A DNA stretch of 64,000 nucleotides, taken from assembly GCF_003014495.1 (NCBI RefSeq), contig NZ_PYGC01000005.1, forward strand, positions 248,001-312,000, read 5' to 3'. The translations under genes were made by a program, and so were the position numbers. Positions 16,523-25,293 of the stretch are shown piece by piece. The DNA is from Prolixibacter denitrificans (GTDB lineage Bacteria > Bacteroidota > Bacteroidia > Bacteroidales > Prolixibacteraceae). The notes below the pieces were generated by a model. It was given only the letters and a program-made list of their open reading frames with translations. It was not told where the DNA came from and ran no database searches. Positions within the stretch are counted from its first letter, which is position 1; each line of letters starts with the position of its first letter.

Positions 16523-18157
16523 ATGTACACCAAACGTTTCGCAATCTTTCTCCTGGGCATATTAAGTCCCGTCCTGCTGCATGCACAGTCGCATGCAAAC
16601 GGAAAAACCTATCGTCCCAAACTGGTGGTGGGAATTGTAGTAGAAGACATCCGGCCCGATTACATCGACCGTTATTGGGATAAGTTCCGGACAGATGGTT
16701 TTCGACGACTGGTCAACCAGGGATTTGTTTGCCGGAACAATCACATCGATAATCTTATTCAGCGCCCGTCCGTTGGAATGGCCACACTTTTTACCGGTGC
16801 CGCTCCATCGTTAAACGGAATTGTGAACGATCAGTGGATCGACCGGTTGAAGAAGAAAGTAATCAACTGCACACACGACGACTATTACACCACGGTTGGT
16901 TCGAACAGTGCGCAAGGCGACCGTTCAGCCATGAAGCTGATGACGCCAACCATTGGTGATGCCCTGAAAATAATGACGAACGGGAAAGCTAAAGTTTACA
17001 GCGTGGCATTGAATGCCCCGGCTGCTATTTTTTCGGCGGGTCATTCAGGCGACGGAGCTTACTGGTTCGACACGGAGAGTGGCAATATGATTTCCAGTTC
17101 GTACTATGTAGAGAATTTCCCCGACTGGGCTTTCAACTTCAATAGTCAAAAACTGGCTGACGATTATCTCAGCCGGAAATGGGAGACCTTGTACCCCATT
17201 TCAAATTACACCGAAAGTATTTCGGACAATTACATTCTTGAGCCCGGTTATTACGATAAATGGAATACATTCCCCTACGATCTTTCCAAAATTCAAAAAC
17301 GTTCAGGCGATTACCGCGTGTTAAAAACCACTCCTTTCGGGAATCTGATGGTTTCGGACTTTGCCACTTCACTCATTGCCAACGAAGGACTTGGACAGGA
17401 CAGTGTCCCCGATATGCTAACCGTAACGTTCTCTTCGATGGACTACGAACGGAATTCATTTGGTCCGGCTTCTGTTGAAATGGAAGATACGTACCTGAGA
17501 ATGGATCAGAATATTGCGCACCTGCTGAATTACCTTGACAGAACAGTTGGTAAGGACAATGTCGTTGTGTTTTTGACCGGAACGTCCAGCGCATCGTATC
17601 CTTCTTCTTATCTCAAAGAAGAATTTCATATGCAGGCTGGAACCTTCAATCCGGAAGGAGCCGTTGCACTATTGAAAGCCTATCTCAACATTAAATACGG
17701 GCAAGGCAACTATGTGGAGACCTACATGAACCAGCAGGTTTACTTCGATCGTGATCTCATTAGCGAGCGAAATATCGATTTGGCTGCCATGCAAAAAGAC
17801 GCAGCTACTTTCTTAAACCAATTTCAGGGAGTGGCCAGTTGCCGCGCAGCATCCGACCTCGAATCGGTCAACTTACTGGGAAGTGCATTCGCTCCATTCC
17901 AAAATAGCTACAATCCCAAACGCTCAGGAGACGTGCTTCTTCGGTTTGAGGAAGGTTGGCAACCCAAAGAAAAATACCGCCGCATCGATTACACCGAAAA
18001 TAGCCAGGTCCCTTTAATATTTTGGGGTGGGCATGTAAAACACGGAACACTGAACCAACGCACCAATATTATGGATGTGGTTCCAACACTGGCTGATTTC
18101 CTCGGAATTATGCCTCCCAATGCAGCCAGAGGCAGCATTATCAATGTCAGAAAGTAG
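16523..18157 (+). CDS. PafA-like alkaline phosphatase superfamily protein, probably inactive
   Basis: A 544-residue secreted protein with a signal peptide at about 1-21 (ending H-A-Q). The whole length follows PafA-type phosphatases: K-L-V-V-G-I-V-V near 33-40, L-F-T-G near 89-92, F-G-P-A-S-V-E-M-E-D-T-Y-L-R near 313-326 and a late V-P-T-L-A-D-F motif. The catalytic residues are mostly missing by eye alignment. The Thr nucleophile position is P82 (next to S83), the D-H pair of the SADHG motif is T354-S355, and the His of D-x-x-x-H is N311, although D307 is kept. It is probably a non-catalytic relative with a binding or scaffold role. The frame is intact, so it is not a pseudogene. Confidence 0.85.
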   Translation: MYTKRFAIFLLGILSPVLLHAQSHANGKTYRPKLVVGIVVEDIRPDYIDRYWDKFRTDGFRRLVNQGFVCRNNHIDNLIQRPSVGMATLFTGAAPSLNGIVNDQWIDRLKKKVINCTHDDYYTTVGSNSAQGDRSAMKLMTPTIGDALKIMTNGKAKVYSVALNAPAAIFSAGHSGDGAYWFDTESGNMISSSYYVENFPDWAFNFNSQKLADDYLSRKWETLYPISNYTESISDNYILEPGYYDKWNTFPYDLSKIQKRSGDYRVLKTTPFGNLMVSDFATSLIANEGLGQDSVPDMLTVTFSSMDYERNSFGPASVEMEDTYLRMDQNIAHLLNYLDRTVGKDNVVVFLTGTSSASYPSSYLKEEFHMQAGTFNPEGAVALLKAYLNIKYGQGNYVETYMNQQVYFDRDLISERNIDLAAMQKDAATFLNQFQGVASCRAASDLESVNLLGSAFAPFQNSYNPKRSGDVLLRFEEGWQPKEKYRRIDYTENSQVPLIFWGGHVKHGTLNQRTNIMDVVPTLADFLGIMPPNAARGSIINVRK

Positions 18158-18578
18158 TATTCAACTCAACGTAAACTTATTAAGCCGGCACATAAATACC
18201 GGCTTCTTTTTTGCTACTTCATCTTAAGAAATTCCCACTCGAACGTTAAACAACTGTTAATCAACAGGCCACAACTTGATTTATTTCGGATTATTCTGTA
18301 ATTTAGAAAGTTGCATGGCATGGTGAAGAGAAAAAAGAAAAAGGAAGTATCATCAACTGTTTGCAAACAACAAGCCAACGACCAAACTTTTATCCTGTAT
18401 TTTAATGATTTGCTTACCTGATTTATTCAGGAATACATGAGCGACCGGAAATCTGTTTCAGACTGTAATTTCACGCCATCTAACGGCAATTGAGTGGGAA
18501 TCCTTCGCTTTTCTCAACGCCTGTGTCTATCATATTACGACTATTTACAAATTCAATTATTAACTTAAAATTATTCAC
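18158..18578. other. Intergenic region of about 420 bases
   Basis: It holds the terminator at 18182-18213 near its start and then about 365 bases of AT-rich DNA before the next start codon. A 33-codon frame (18320-18421) encodes a Lys-rich peptide but has no ribosome-binding site or other support. No other feature is visible. Confidence 0.5.
18182..18213 (+). terminator. Terminator after the PafA-like gene
   Basis: AAGCCGG (18182-18188) and CCGGCTT (18199-18205) form a 7-bp stem with a 10-base loop followed by CTTTTTT. Confidence 0.85.
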
Positions 18579-18959
18579 ATGACACATGCCGGAACCATAT
18601 CGATACCGGATATCGATTTTGACTACAAAATGTGGAAAAACCGGATTGCATTTTTACGGAACAAAATCCGTTTATACCAATCCCGGATTAAGGAGTTGAA
18701 GGCGGCATCACCTGAGTGGAAACACGAGCAAAATCTATTGGAGCTGGAATTGGCATTTCACAGTCTGCGCAATGATTTAATCGATGTTTTAAATGAAATC
18801 AAGGTACAGGAAGAGCAAATTCCGTCACACGCACCAGATTATCCAATCAGTGAAACCCACCAGGATTTTGATTCGCACGAAAACATTAACCTGATGATGA
18901 AAGATGCTTCGATGAAGATGGACGAACTGGAAAGAGCATTTCTTCCCTACCGCCTGTGA
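18579..18959 (+). CDS. Unknown coiled-coil protein
   Basis: A 126-residue soluble protein that I do not recognise. Residues about 17-80 have heptad-like spacing of Leu/Ile and charged residues (W-K-N-R-I-A-F-L-R-N-K-I and following), so a coiled coil or helical hairpin is likely. The acidic C-terminal part ends L-E-R-A-F-L-P-Y-R-L. There is no signal peptide. It is a single gene between terminators and may be a small stress or cytoskeletal helper, but no function can be given. Confidence 0.6.
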   Translation: MTHAGTISIPDIDFDYKMWKNRIAFLRNKIRLYQSRIKELKAASPEWKHEQNLLELELAFHSLRNDLIDVLNEIKVQEEQIPSHAPDYPISETHQDFDSHENINLMMKDASMKMDELERAFLPYRL

Positions 18960-19062
18960 GGTAGATTTTCTTTTTATTAACAGACGTTCAGTCCTTTTAA
19001 CCAGACTGACACGTAACTTTACAGCAATATTCTTAGAGATATTTAAAACGATTAGGGCTGTA

Positions 19063-19099
19063 AAAAAAGAGGATGGTCATTTGATCATCCTCTTTTTTG
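19063..19099. terminator. Bidirectional terminator between the coiled-coil gene and the AraC regulator
   Basis: GAGGATG (19069-19075) and CATCCTC (19086-19092) pair, flanked by a 7-base A-run on the left and TTTTTTG on the right. Confidence 0.88.
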
Positions 19100-19103
19100 T
19101 TTT

Positions 19104-20105
19104 TTATTCTCCGCTTTCCAGCGAATATTCTTTCAAATAGCTTTTCGGCGTTTTTCCGTAAGCTTTCTTAAATGCTTTAATAAACTGACTGATGTTTGAA
19201 TATCCCAGCGAATATCCAACTTCCTTCACCGAGTATTCACGCGAAATTAATTGCAGGCGGGCCACTTCCATCCGCGCTTCCAACCTGTATTGATACACCG
19301 ATTTTCCGAATACCTGCTTAAAGGTTTTGTGCAGTTTGCTCTCACTCATCACGGCAATGGATGCCAACTCCGGAATACCGGGATGTGCATTCAAATCAGA
19401 CAGAATTTGTTCACGCACCTGAAGTATGCGGGTAATATCGTCGGGCTTGGCTGTAAATTCAAATTTCCCCTGGTATTTTTCCTCCAGGCTATCCAGCAAC
19501 AAGCTGATAAACTCTAGAGATTTTCCATGGAGGAATATTCCCCTTACGGAAGAATTTACCGATGGAGAAATGAGTTTGGCCGCTATTTTTTGCAAATCGG
19601 GTGTAATCGGATGCTGCAACAGGAACGGGCGCCCTGAATAGAAAACGCCTTCCAAGTATTCATTATCAATGTCCGGAAAGAATTCGCGCACCGAAGGTGA
19701 AGAAAACAGCAGGGTTACTACCGAAGTCGTTTTTCCAACCTCGAAGCCCAGCAACCTGCTTTGCTCTGCCGATCCAAAGAAAACCCCGTTGGTGGCAACC
19801 ATATTTGGTCCGAGTCTATGATCGTTGTAAAACAGTGTCGACTGATCCTTTTGATTGAAAAGATGAATCTGAAAGTATCCTTCCATAAAAGACGGGACCT
19901 TTAATAAAATGGAAGGGACAGGTTCCTTCAGTTTCAACTCAGTAATGGCTGCATAGAACGAAGGAGTAAATTCCACCAGTTCAAAGAAGCCTTCACCCAT
20001 CGATTGAGGGATAATAACCTTGTTTCCTTTTATTTCACCACCGGTCTGCTTGGCAAAATCGCTTAACCAGTCGCTAAGCTTTGTCGATTGAATACGGAAG
20101 TTCAT
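19104..20105 (-). CDS. AraC family transcription regulator
   Basis: A 333-residue regulator with an N-terminal ligand or oligomerisation domain of unknown specificity (about 1-225) and a C-terminal AraC double helix-turn-helix (about 235-330). The latter shows A-S-I-A-V-M-S-E-S-K-L-H-K-T-F-K-Q-V-F-G and V-G-Y-S-L-G-Y-S-N-I-S-Q-F-I-K-A-F-K-K-A-Y-G typical of the family. It lies downstream of the nitroreductase gene on the same strand (132-base gap). The target genes cannot be read from the context. Confidence 0.9.
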   Translation of the reverse strand: MNFRIQSTKLSDWLSDFAKQTGGEIKGNKVIIPQSMGEGFFELVEFTPSFYAAITELKLKEPVPSILLKVPSFMEGYFQIHLFNQKDQSTLFYNDHRLGPNMVATNGVFFGSAEQSRLLGFEVGKTTSVVTLLFSSPSVREFFPDIDNEYLEGVFYSGRPFLLQHPITPDLQKIAAKLISPSVNSSVRGIFLHGKSLEFISLLLDSLEEKYQGKFEFTAKPDDITRILQVREQILSDLNAHPGIPELASIAVMSESKLHKTFKQVFGKSVYQYRLEARMEVARLQLISREYSVKEVGYSLGYSNISQFIKAFKKAYGKTPKSYLKEYSLESGE

Positions 20106-20237
20106 TATTCATCCATTTTTGATAGAAAACACTCATGAAACCTAAAAGGTTTATGACTTATGCAATATACTGTATATAATTAGAAGAATATCTGCATATG
20201 TTTAATAACAAATCATCCTCTTATGTCAATTTAATGA

Positions 20238-20777
20238 TTAATAGTGATTTCTGGTAATAATCTCCTCCGCATTTTTTCTCAGCTTTTTCCGAAGAGGTTT
20301 ATCTGTATATCCTAAAGTTATGATTAACGGAATACGTTTACTGTCCGGAACTCCCAGTGTATTACGAACTTTGGCTTCATTAAACCAGCCAATCATACAG
20401 CTTCCCATTCCTTCCGCGGCTGCGGCCAGACAAATATGTTCTGCAACAATTCCGATATCCATCAGCGGGAAATGCTTCTTTTTTATCCACCCACCGGCTT
20501 TGGAAGTAAAGTTTGGCTTCTCTTCTACGATAACGATTGAAACCGGTGCCTGCCATGAAAAATGGTTCATTCCCAATGCGCGACTCGATGCGGCTTCAGC
20601 AATTTTATGCCGTTTGTCTTCATCATCAACCACAATTAAATGCCAGGGTTGCGCATTGCAGGCCGATGGAGCCAACCGGGCACACTCCAGAATCCGTTCC
20701 AGCTTCTCCGGTTCGACGGGCTTATCGGTGTAAGAACGATCGCTTTGGCGTTGGGTTACCAGCTGCAGAAAATTCAT
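20238..20777 (-). CDS. Nitroreductase family protein
   Basis: A 179-residue FMN-dependent oxidoreductase of the nitroreductase fold. Start 20777 (MNFLQLVTQRQSDRSY) is preferred because it begins at the conserved family N-terminus; an ATG seven codons upstream is possible. The motifs R-Q-S-D-R-S-Y, A-P-S-A-C-N-A-Q-P-W-H and G-M-G-S-C-M-I-G-W-F are typical FMN and dimer regions. The substrate is unknown. It lies 77 bases after the transaldolase-CBS gene and could be at the tail of that operon. Confidence 0.88.
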   Translation of the reverse strand: MNFLQLVTQRQSDRSYTDKPVEPEKLERILECARLAPSACNAQPWHLIVVDDEDKRHKIAEAASSRALGMNHFSWQAPVSIVIVEEKPNFTSKAGGWIKKKHFPLMDIGIVAEHICLAAAAEGMGSCMIGWFNEAKVRNTLGVPDSKRIPLIITLGYTDKPLRKKLRKNAEEIITRNHY

Positions 20778-20854
20778 ATCGAAACCATTTGGATACAAAC
20801 AAGAAAAGCAGCTCCGAAAACCGGTAACTGCTTTTCCCTCATTTGTAAGTTATA

Positions 20855-21880
20855 TTACTTCAGTAAATCAAGCTTAACTAAATCCTGTACATCGAGCATT
20901 CCGACCGGTTTGCCGTCCTGTACAACTACAAGGTTATCTACCTGGCTTTCCTCGATCAGACCAGCTGCTTCTTTCAGCATGGCCTTTGAATCGATGGAAA
21001 GTGGATTTGCCGTCATGTGCTTTTCGATCTGCTCGTGCAGGATATCCTGCCCATTATCGCGAAGCTGGCGACGCAAATCACCATCGGTAAAAATACCTTC
21101 CAGTTTGCCGTCTTTGTCGACTACCGAAACGGCACCCAAACCGGACTCACTCATTTTGATTAAGGCTTCCATCACCATTGCAGACTTCTCAATCACCGGA
21201 TTATGATCAGAAATCACCTCTTTCACCTGCATGGTAATCATTCGGGTATCGGCAACAAACTGGTCTGTTCCCACTTTCGTGAAATTGTTATCAGCCAGTT
21301 TCTTCATAACCTTCCACGGGATGGTAATGTTATGAGCTCCCAGCAACATTGCATTGCGGATGTGCTCAGCATGACGCACTGATGAAAACATCAGCTTCGA
21401 ATCATATCCATAATGATTAATGGTTTCGACGATATCCCCAACCAGCTCCAACGCATTATGTCCCTGGTCCTGCATCCGGCCAACCAAAACACATACGTAA
21501 TTAGCGCCGGCAGTAAGTGCCAGCAACGCTTGTTGAATATTATAAACAAGGTGAATGTTCACCATGATATCTTCGTCGCGCAACATTTTGCAAGCGCGGA
21601 TTCCTTCCATCGAAACCGGAATCTTAAAAACAGTTTTCTTTTTGTCTAGCCCCAGTGCCAATTGCCTGTGAGCCTCTGCGACAATATCTTCAGCCTTTTC
21701 GCCAAGCGCCTCAATCATCAGTACCGGCACCATTTTCGACAATTTCACAATGGCGCCGTCAACGTCTGTCAGGCCATTCAGGTGCATGAAAGTCGGGGTG
21801 GTTGTAACGCCATCGATGAATCCAAGCTTGAGCGCTTCTTCAATTTCTTCGAAGTTGGCTGAGTCAAGGAAAAATTCCAT
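20855..21880 (-). CDS. Transaldolase/fructose-6-phosphate aldolase-like domain fused to a CBS pair
   Basis: A 341-residue two-domain protein. Residues 1-220 form a small transaldolase/FSA-type barrel: F-L-D-S-A-N with D6, G-V-T-T-T-P (24-29) and the Schiff-base lysine region V-F-K-I-P with K86. Residues about 221-341 are a CBS pair whose motif G-I-F-T-D-G-D-L-R-R (262-271) is a hallmark of the CBS module of KdsD, arabinose-5-phosphate isomerase. Compared with FSA by eye, Asn28 is Thr28, Thr109 is His110 and Tyr131 is Leu132, so the specificity is probably changed. It is the last gene of a kdnA-kdnB-kdsA operon (23-base gap). Production of arabinose 5-phosphate for Kdo synthesis is my hypothesis; simple transaldolase activity is the alternative. 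Confidence 0.85.
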   Translation of the reverse strand: MEFFLDSANFEEIEEALKLGFIDGVTTTPTFMHLNGLTDVDGAIVKLSKMVPVLMIEALGEKAEDIVAEAHRQLALGLDKKKTVFKIPVSMEGIRACKMLRDEDIMVNIHLVYNIQQALLALTAGANYVCVLVGRMQDQGHNALELVGDIVETINHYGYDSKLMFSSVRHAEHIRNAMLLGAHNITIPWKVMKKLADNNFTKVGTDQFVADTRMITMQVKEVISDHNPVIEKSAMVMEALIKMSESGLGAVSVVDKDGKLEGIFTDGDLRRQLRDNGQDILHEQIEKHMTANPLSIDSKAMLKEAAGLIEESQVDNLVVVQDGKPVGMLDVQDLVKLDLLK

Positions 21881-21903
21881 TCTTTGCGAGTTTATTTGTT
21901 TAA

Positions 21904-22737
21904 TTAATCACGATATTTTACTTCCAGATCATGGAACTCGATGAGCGGCTTCAGGAACGATTCCACATCATCGATACACATCTGACTGGCAGCGTCACAT
22001 AACGCTCTCGAGGGATCAGGATGGGTTTCGAGGAAGAGACCATCGATACCTGCAGCAACACCAGCCCGTGCCAATGTAGGAATAAATTCCCTTGAACCAC
22101 CTGCCGGATCGGCACTTGGGATTCCATATTTACGGATGGAGTGAGTTACGTCGAAAATAACCGGGTATCCAGTTTGACGGAGATGATAGAAACTCCTCGG
22201 GTCAACAACCAAATCGTTGTAGCCGAAAGTGTAACCGCGTTCCGTCAGCAAAATCTGATCGTTTCCGGAACCCACCGCCTTTTCAACCGGTTTGATCATG
22301 TTTTCAGGCGCCAGAAACTGTCCATGTTTAATGTTAATCACCTTTCCGGTTTTGGCTGCCTCGACAACCATCGTGCTCTGCATGCAGAGGTAGGCCGGAA
22401 TCTGAATGATATCGACCACATCGGCCGCCATTTTTATTTGTTCCGGATAATGCACATCGGTAATGATAGGCACCTGGAACTGTTCCTTTATTTTCCGAAG
22501 AATTTCGAGGCCACGTTCCATTCCCGGTCCTGAATAAAATTCGAGCGAACTCCGGTTGTCTTTCTGGAAAGACGATTTGAATACGAGCGGAATGTTCAGT
22601 TTCTGTGACAGGTCAACCAGAAATTCAGCTGTGACCATCATTGTTTTGACGTCTTCCACCACGCATGGTCCGGCAATTAGAAACAATTTATCGGAGCCAC
22701 AGGCAATATCACCAACGTGTACTATTTTCTTATCCAT
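21904..22737 (-). CDS. kdsA: 3-deoxy-8-phosphooctulonate synthase
   Basis: Condenses arabinose 5-phosphate with phosphoenolpyruvate to Kdo 8-phosphate, the first committed step of Kdo synthesis. The 277 residues match the family. L-I-A-G-P-C-V-V-E-D (20-29) carries the cysteine (C25) of the metal-dependent class; metal-independent enzymes have Asn there. P-L-V-F-K-S-S-F-Q-K-D-N-R, K-H-G-Q-F-L-A-P and the late L-F-L-E-T-H-P-D-P are further signatures. It lies 10 bases after kdnB and 23 bases before the transaldolase-CBS gene, so it belongs to the 8-amino-Kdo operon. Confidence 0.95.
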   Translation of the reverse strand: MDKKIVHVGDIACGSDKLFLIAGPCVVEDVKTMMVTAEFLVDLSQKLNIPLVFKSSFQKDNRSSLEFYSGPGMERGLEILRKIKEQFQVPIITDVHYPEQIKMAADVVDIIQIPAYLCMQSTMVVEAAKTGKVINIKHGQFLAPENMIKPVEKAVGSGNDQILLTERGYTFGYNDLVVDPRSFYHLRQTGYPVIFDVTHSIRKYGIPSADPAGGSREFIPTLARAGVAAGIDGLFLETHPDPSRALCDAASQMCIDDVESFLKPLIEFHDLEVKYRD

Positions 22738-22747
22738 GGTACCAAAT

Positions 22748-23824
22748 TTACATTTTCATGTATAAATCCCTGAGTTTTTCGCGGGTAATTACTTTTTCCC
22801 ACTCGGGACCAGCCACGTGCGCCCACATGAAAGTCAATGTCAGAGCCACATCCACCATCTTCTCGATATCTTCGGAAGAATAATCTTTTAAGACACCTTT
22901 CGGCAGATCCACTTTGTTTATCTCCATCATCTTGCGGAATTCTTTCACTTCCTCCGGATAGAACTCATCCAGCTGGTTGAAAACAATACAGTTTCCGATT
23001 CCGTGGTGAATTCCGGTTACGGTAGCCAATCCATACGAAATAGCATGGCAGGCCCCCACTTCGGAATAAGTTAGCGAGAGTCCACCCAGATAAGAGGCGA
23101 CCATCAGTTTTTCATCATTTTCCGGTGTGCGGCTATTTCCCGAAAGGAAAATTTCCTGACATAGTTGTAACGACTCACGACCAAGAGAAGCTCCCATGAC
23201 TGTTTTCCGGTTTCCGTTCAGTGCCTCCACATTATGAATGTAACAATCCATCGCAGTGTAGAAATGCTGCGGATCGGGAACTGAACTAATCAGATCCGGA
23301 TCAAGTACGACCTGGTCAGCCGGAGTAAAATCGCCTTTAATTCCCAGCTTCTTTTCCGGACCAGTTAAAACGGTCGTCATCGAAACTTCGGCACCGGTTC
23401 CTGAAATGGTCGGTACCACCGTACAATGAACACCTTTGTTTTTAATCAGGTCCAAGCCCTGGTAACGGGCAGATGAACCGGGATTGGTAAACATGAGACG
23501 GGTCGCTTTGGCATAGTCCATCACGCTTCCGCCGCCGATTCCGACAACCGAAACAGGAGCCATCCCCTTCTCGTTCATCACCTCTTCAACCAAAGCATCC
23601 ACCACTTTTGTTTTTGGCTCGTCAGTTACATCCATAAAGCGGATCAAATCCCCATTTTTCATTGGAATTCTTTTCACCAGGTCTTTCCCTTCGAAATATT
23701 CGTCGAGCAGAAAAAGAACATAGGAACCAGCGTCAACTCGAAGCGGTTCGAAGATATCATCTAACTGAGCAAATGCGTTCCGGCCGTAAAGTACACGGCC
23801 AACGGCTTTATAATTCCTGAGCAT
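22748..23824 (-). CDS. kdnB: Iron-containing alcohol dehydrogenase, probable Kdo 8-oxidase
   Basis: A 358-residue group III metal-dependent alcohol dehydrogenase. It shows the nucleotide-binding G-I-G-G-G-S-V-M-D-Y-A-K and the T-I-S-G-T-G-A-E-V-S motif. The metal ligands are D and H in M-D-C-Y-I-H, H in G-A-C-H-A-I-S-Y-G and H in H-H-G-I-G-N. In Shewanella KdnB oxidises the C8 hydroxyl of Kdo to the aldehyde, which KdnA then aminates. The assignment rests on the three-base gap to the aminotransferase gene and on kdsA immediately downstream. Without context it would be an alcohol dehydrogenase of unknown substrate. Confidence 0.85.
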   Translation of the reverse strand: MLRNYKAVGRVLYGRNAFAQLDDIFEPLRVDAGSYVLFLLDEYFEGKDLVKRIPMKNGDLIRFMDVTDEPKTKVVDALVEEVMNEKGMAPVSVVGIGGGSVMDYAKATRLMFTNPGSSARYQGLDLIKNKGVHCTVVPTISGTGAEVSMTTVLTGPEKKLGIKGDFTPADQVVLDPDLISSVPDPQHFYTAMDCYIHNVEALNGNRKTVMGASLGRESLQLCQEIFLSGNSRTPENDEKLMVASYLGGLSLTYSEVGACHAISYGLATVTGIHHGIGNCIVFNQLDEFYPEEVKEFRKMMEINKVDLPKGVLKDYSSEDIEKMVDVALTLTFMWAHVAGPEWEKVITREKLRDLYMKM

Positions 23825-23827
23825 CCA

Positions 23828-25024
23828 TTATTTGTTTAGTGCGCTTTGCAGTGCAGTTCTTAGTTTCGCTTGCAACTCTTTTACTTTTTCATCACTCCAG
23901 TTCACCATAATCTGAATCATTACCAGACGTTCCATAATGGCATCCGTTCCAGGTAATGAGAGATTCTCGTAATCGGGCACATTATCCACAGCAGTCAACG
24001 GCAGCGGATAAATCGATTTCAGCTTTTTCAGATGCTCCCATTGTCTGTGATAATGGAAATTGTTCTGATACCAGTAAGCCGAACCAATTCCCTGCACCTG
24101 AATCGCGTCGAATACAGCGCGTGCTTTTGCTGCATCCGGCAGGAAGAAGCTCAGGAAAGTAGCTGAATCGCCTTCCGGATCAGGCACTTCTCTGAGTTGA
24201 ATTTCGTCGAACTCACCGAGTACTTCCTTCAATGCAGCCTGATTTTTCCGCTGCTGTTCAATAATGTATGGCAATTTACGCAATTGTGCCAAAGCAACTG
24301 CTGCGTGTAGCTCCGATCCGCGGAAATTAAATCCGAGTATCGGATGCTGCTCTGCGCCGCGGTTATTCCCAATGTGATCGTGTCCATGATCGGCGTACAT
24401 GTGTGCTTTTTCAAACAACTCATCGCTATTCATGGCTACAGCACCACCTTCACCTGCAGTGATGATCTTGTAAAAGTCAAATGAGAACGCAGAAACATCA
24501 CCAAATGTTCCGAGCATTTTGCCTTTATAGCTTCCGCCTAATGCCGGAGCCGCATCTTCAATCAGTTTCAGGTTATGTTTTTTACACACCTCAACGATTT
24601 CGTCCATGCGCCCCATTGACCCGAAAACCTGGATGAGTAACACGGCTTTGGTTCTTGGCGTAATAGCTTTCTCAATTGCTTCGGGACTCAAACACAAAGT
24701 CTCGTCAATATCAGCAAATACAGGAACACCACCGGCCATCAACACCGCTTCTATAGGTGCTATAAACGTATATGGAGGCACAATTACCTCGTCGCCAACA
24801 CCGATACCGCTTACTGCCAGCGAGATGGCATCAGCCGCGGTCCCGCTGGAACAGAAATGGGCGTGCTTGCTCCCCAGATATTTGGCGAACTCCTGCTCAA
24901 ATGTTTTTGCTTTCCAGATATTTTTCCGTTGGTCATCGTGATTATAGCGAAAGAGAATGCCTGTCTCCAGCACATCCATAACCTCTTTTTTCTCCTCCGC
25001 ACCGAAAAGTTCCGTTCCGGCCAT
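23828..25024 (-). CDS. kdnA: DegT/DnrJ-type PLP aminotransferase, probable 8-amino-Kdo transaminase
   Basis: A 398-residue sugar aminotransferase of the DegT/DnrJ/EryC1/StrS family. The PLP-binding lysine lies in F-S-F-D-F-Y-K-I-I-T-A-G-E-G-G. Other signatures are C-S-S-G-T-A-A-D-A-I-S-L near 57-68, V-P-P-Y-T-F-I-A-P-I-E-A and E-D-A-A-P-A-L-G. With KdnB and KdsA encoded directly downstream, the best assignment is KdnA, which converts the 8-aldehyde of Kdo to 8-amino-3,8-dideoxy-octulosonate. This sugar replaces Kdo in lipopolysaccharide of Shewanella. First gene of the operon; no perfect TAnnTTTG box was found upstream. Confidence 0.85.
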   Translation of the reverse strand: MAGTELFGAEEKKEVMDVLETGILFRYNHDDQRKNIWKAKTFEQEFAKYLGSKHAHFCSSGTAADAISLAVSGIGVGDEVIVPPYTFIAPIEAVLMAGGVPVFADIDETLCLSPEAIEKAITPRTKAVLLIQVFGSMGRMDEIVEVCKKHNLKLIEDAAPALGGSYKGKMLGTFGDVSAFSFDFYKIITAGEGGAVAMNSDELFEKAHMYADHGHDHIGNNRGAEQHPILGFNFRGSELHAAVALAQLRKLPYIIEQQRKNQAALKEVLGEFDEIQLREVPDPEGDSATFLSFFLPDAAKARAVFDAIQVQGIGSAYWYQNNFHYHRQWEHLKKLKSIYPLPLTAVDNVPDYENLSLPGTDAIMERLVMIQIMVNWSDEKVKELQAKLRTALQSALNK

Positions 25025-25227
25025 AATAATTATGTTTTAGATTATTTTATTTAAAGATTGTTCAGAAATTCCAGGATTACAACAAAGGGGATGCTTTGCT
25101 ATTTAAGTAGAAATGAAAGTAAATAATTGCATCATGAAACGTGGATTTTGGTCTCTCTAAAATTAACTAACATATTTTTGATAGGAAAGCCTCCAACTTA
25201 TTTTTTTCCGGCGACGATTATATAACA

Positions 25228-25262
25228 TAAAAGAGGGAAATACCACGAAGATATTTTCCCTC
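25228..25262 (-). terminator. Terminator of the TetR/ABC/outer-membrane operon
   Basis: GAGGGAAATA (25233-25242) and TATTTTCCCTC (25252-25262) pair almost fully. On the minus strand TTTTATG follows. It lies about 30 bases after the stop of the outer-membrane gene. Confidence 0.65.
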
Positions 25263-25293
25263 CAACTTCCATGATTGACTTATAATTAGAAGG

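Noticed and set aside
18320-18421. A 33-codon frame encoding a Lys-rich peptide
   Set aside because: Short, no ribosome-binding site, and poly-A DNA makes such lysine runs by chance.
20640-21206. A 188-codon open frame on the plus strand
   Set aside because: It runs antisense across the nitroreductase and transaldolase-CBS genes, and its product is Ser/Ile-rich without recognisable motifs.
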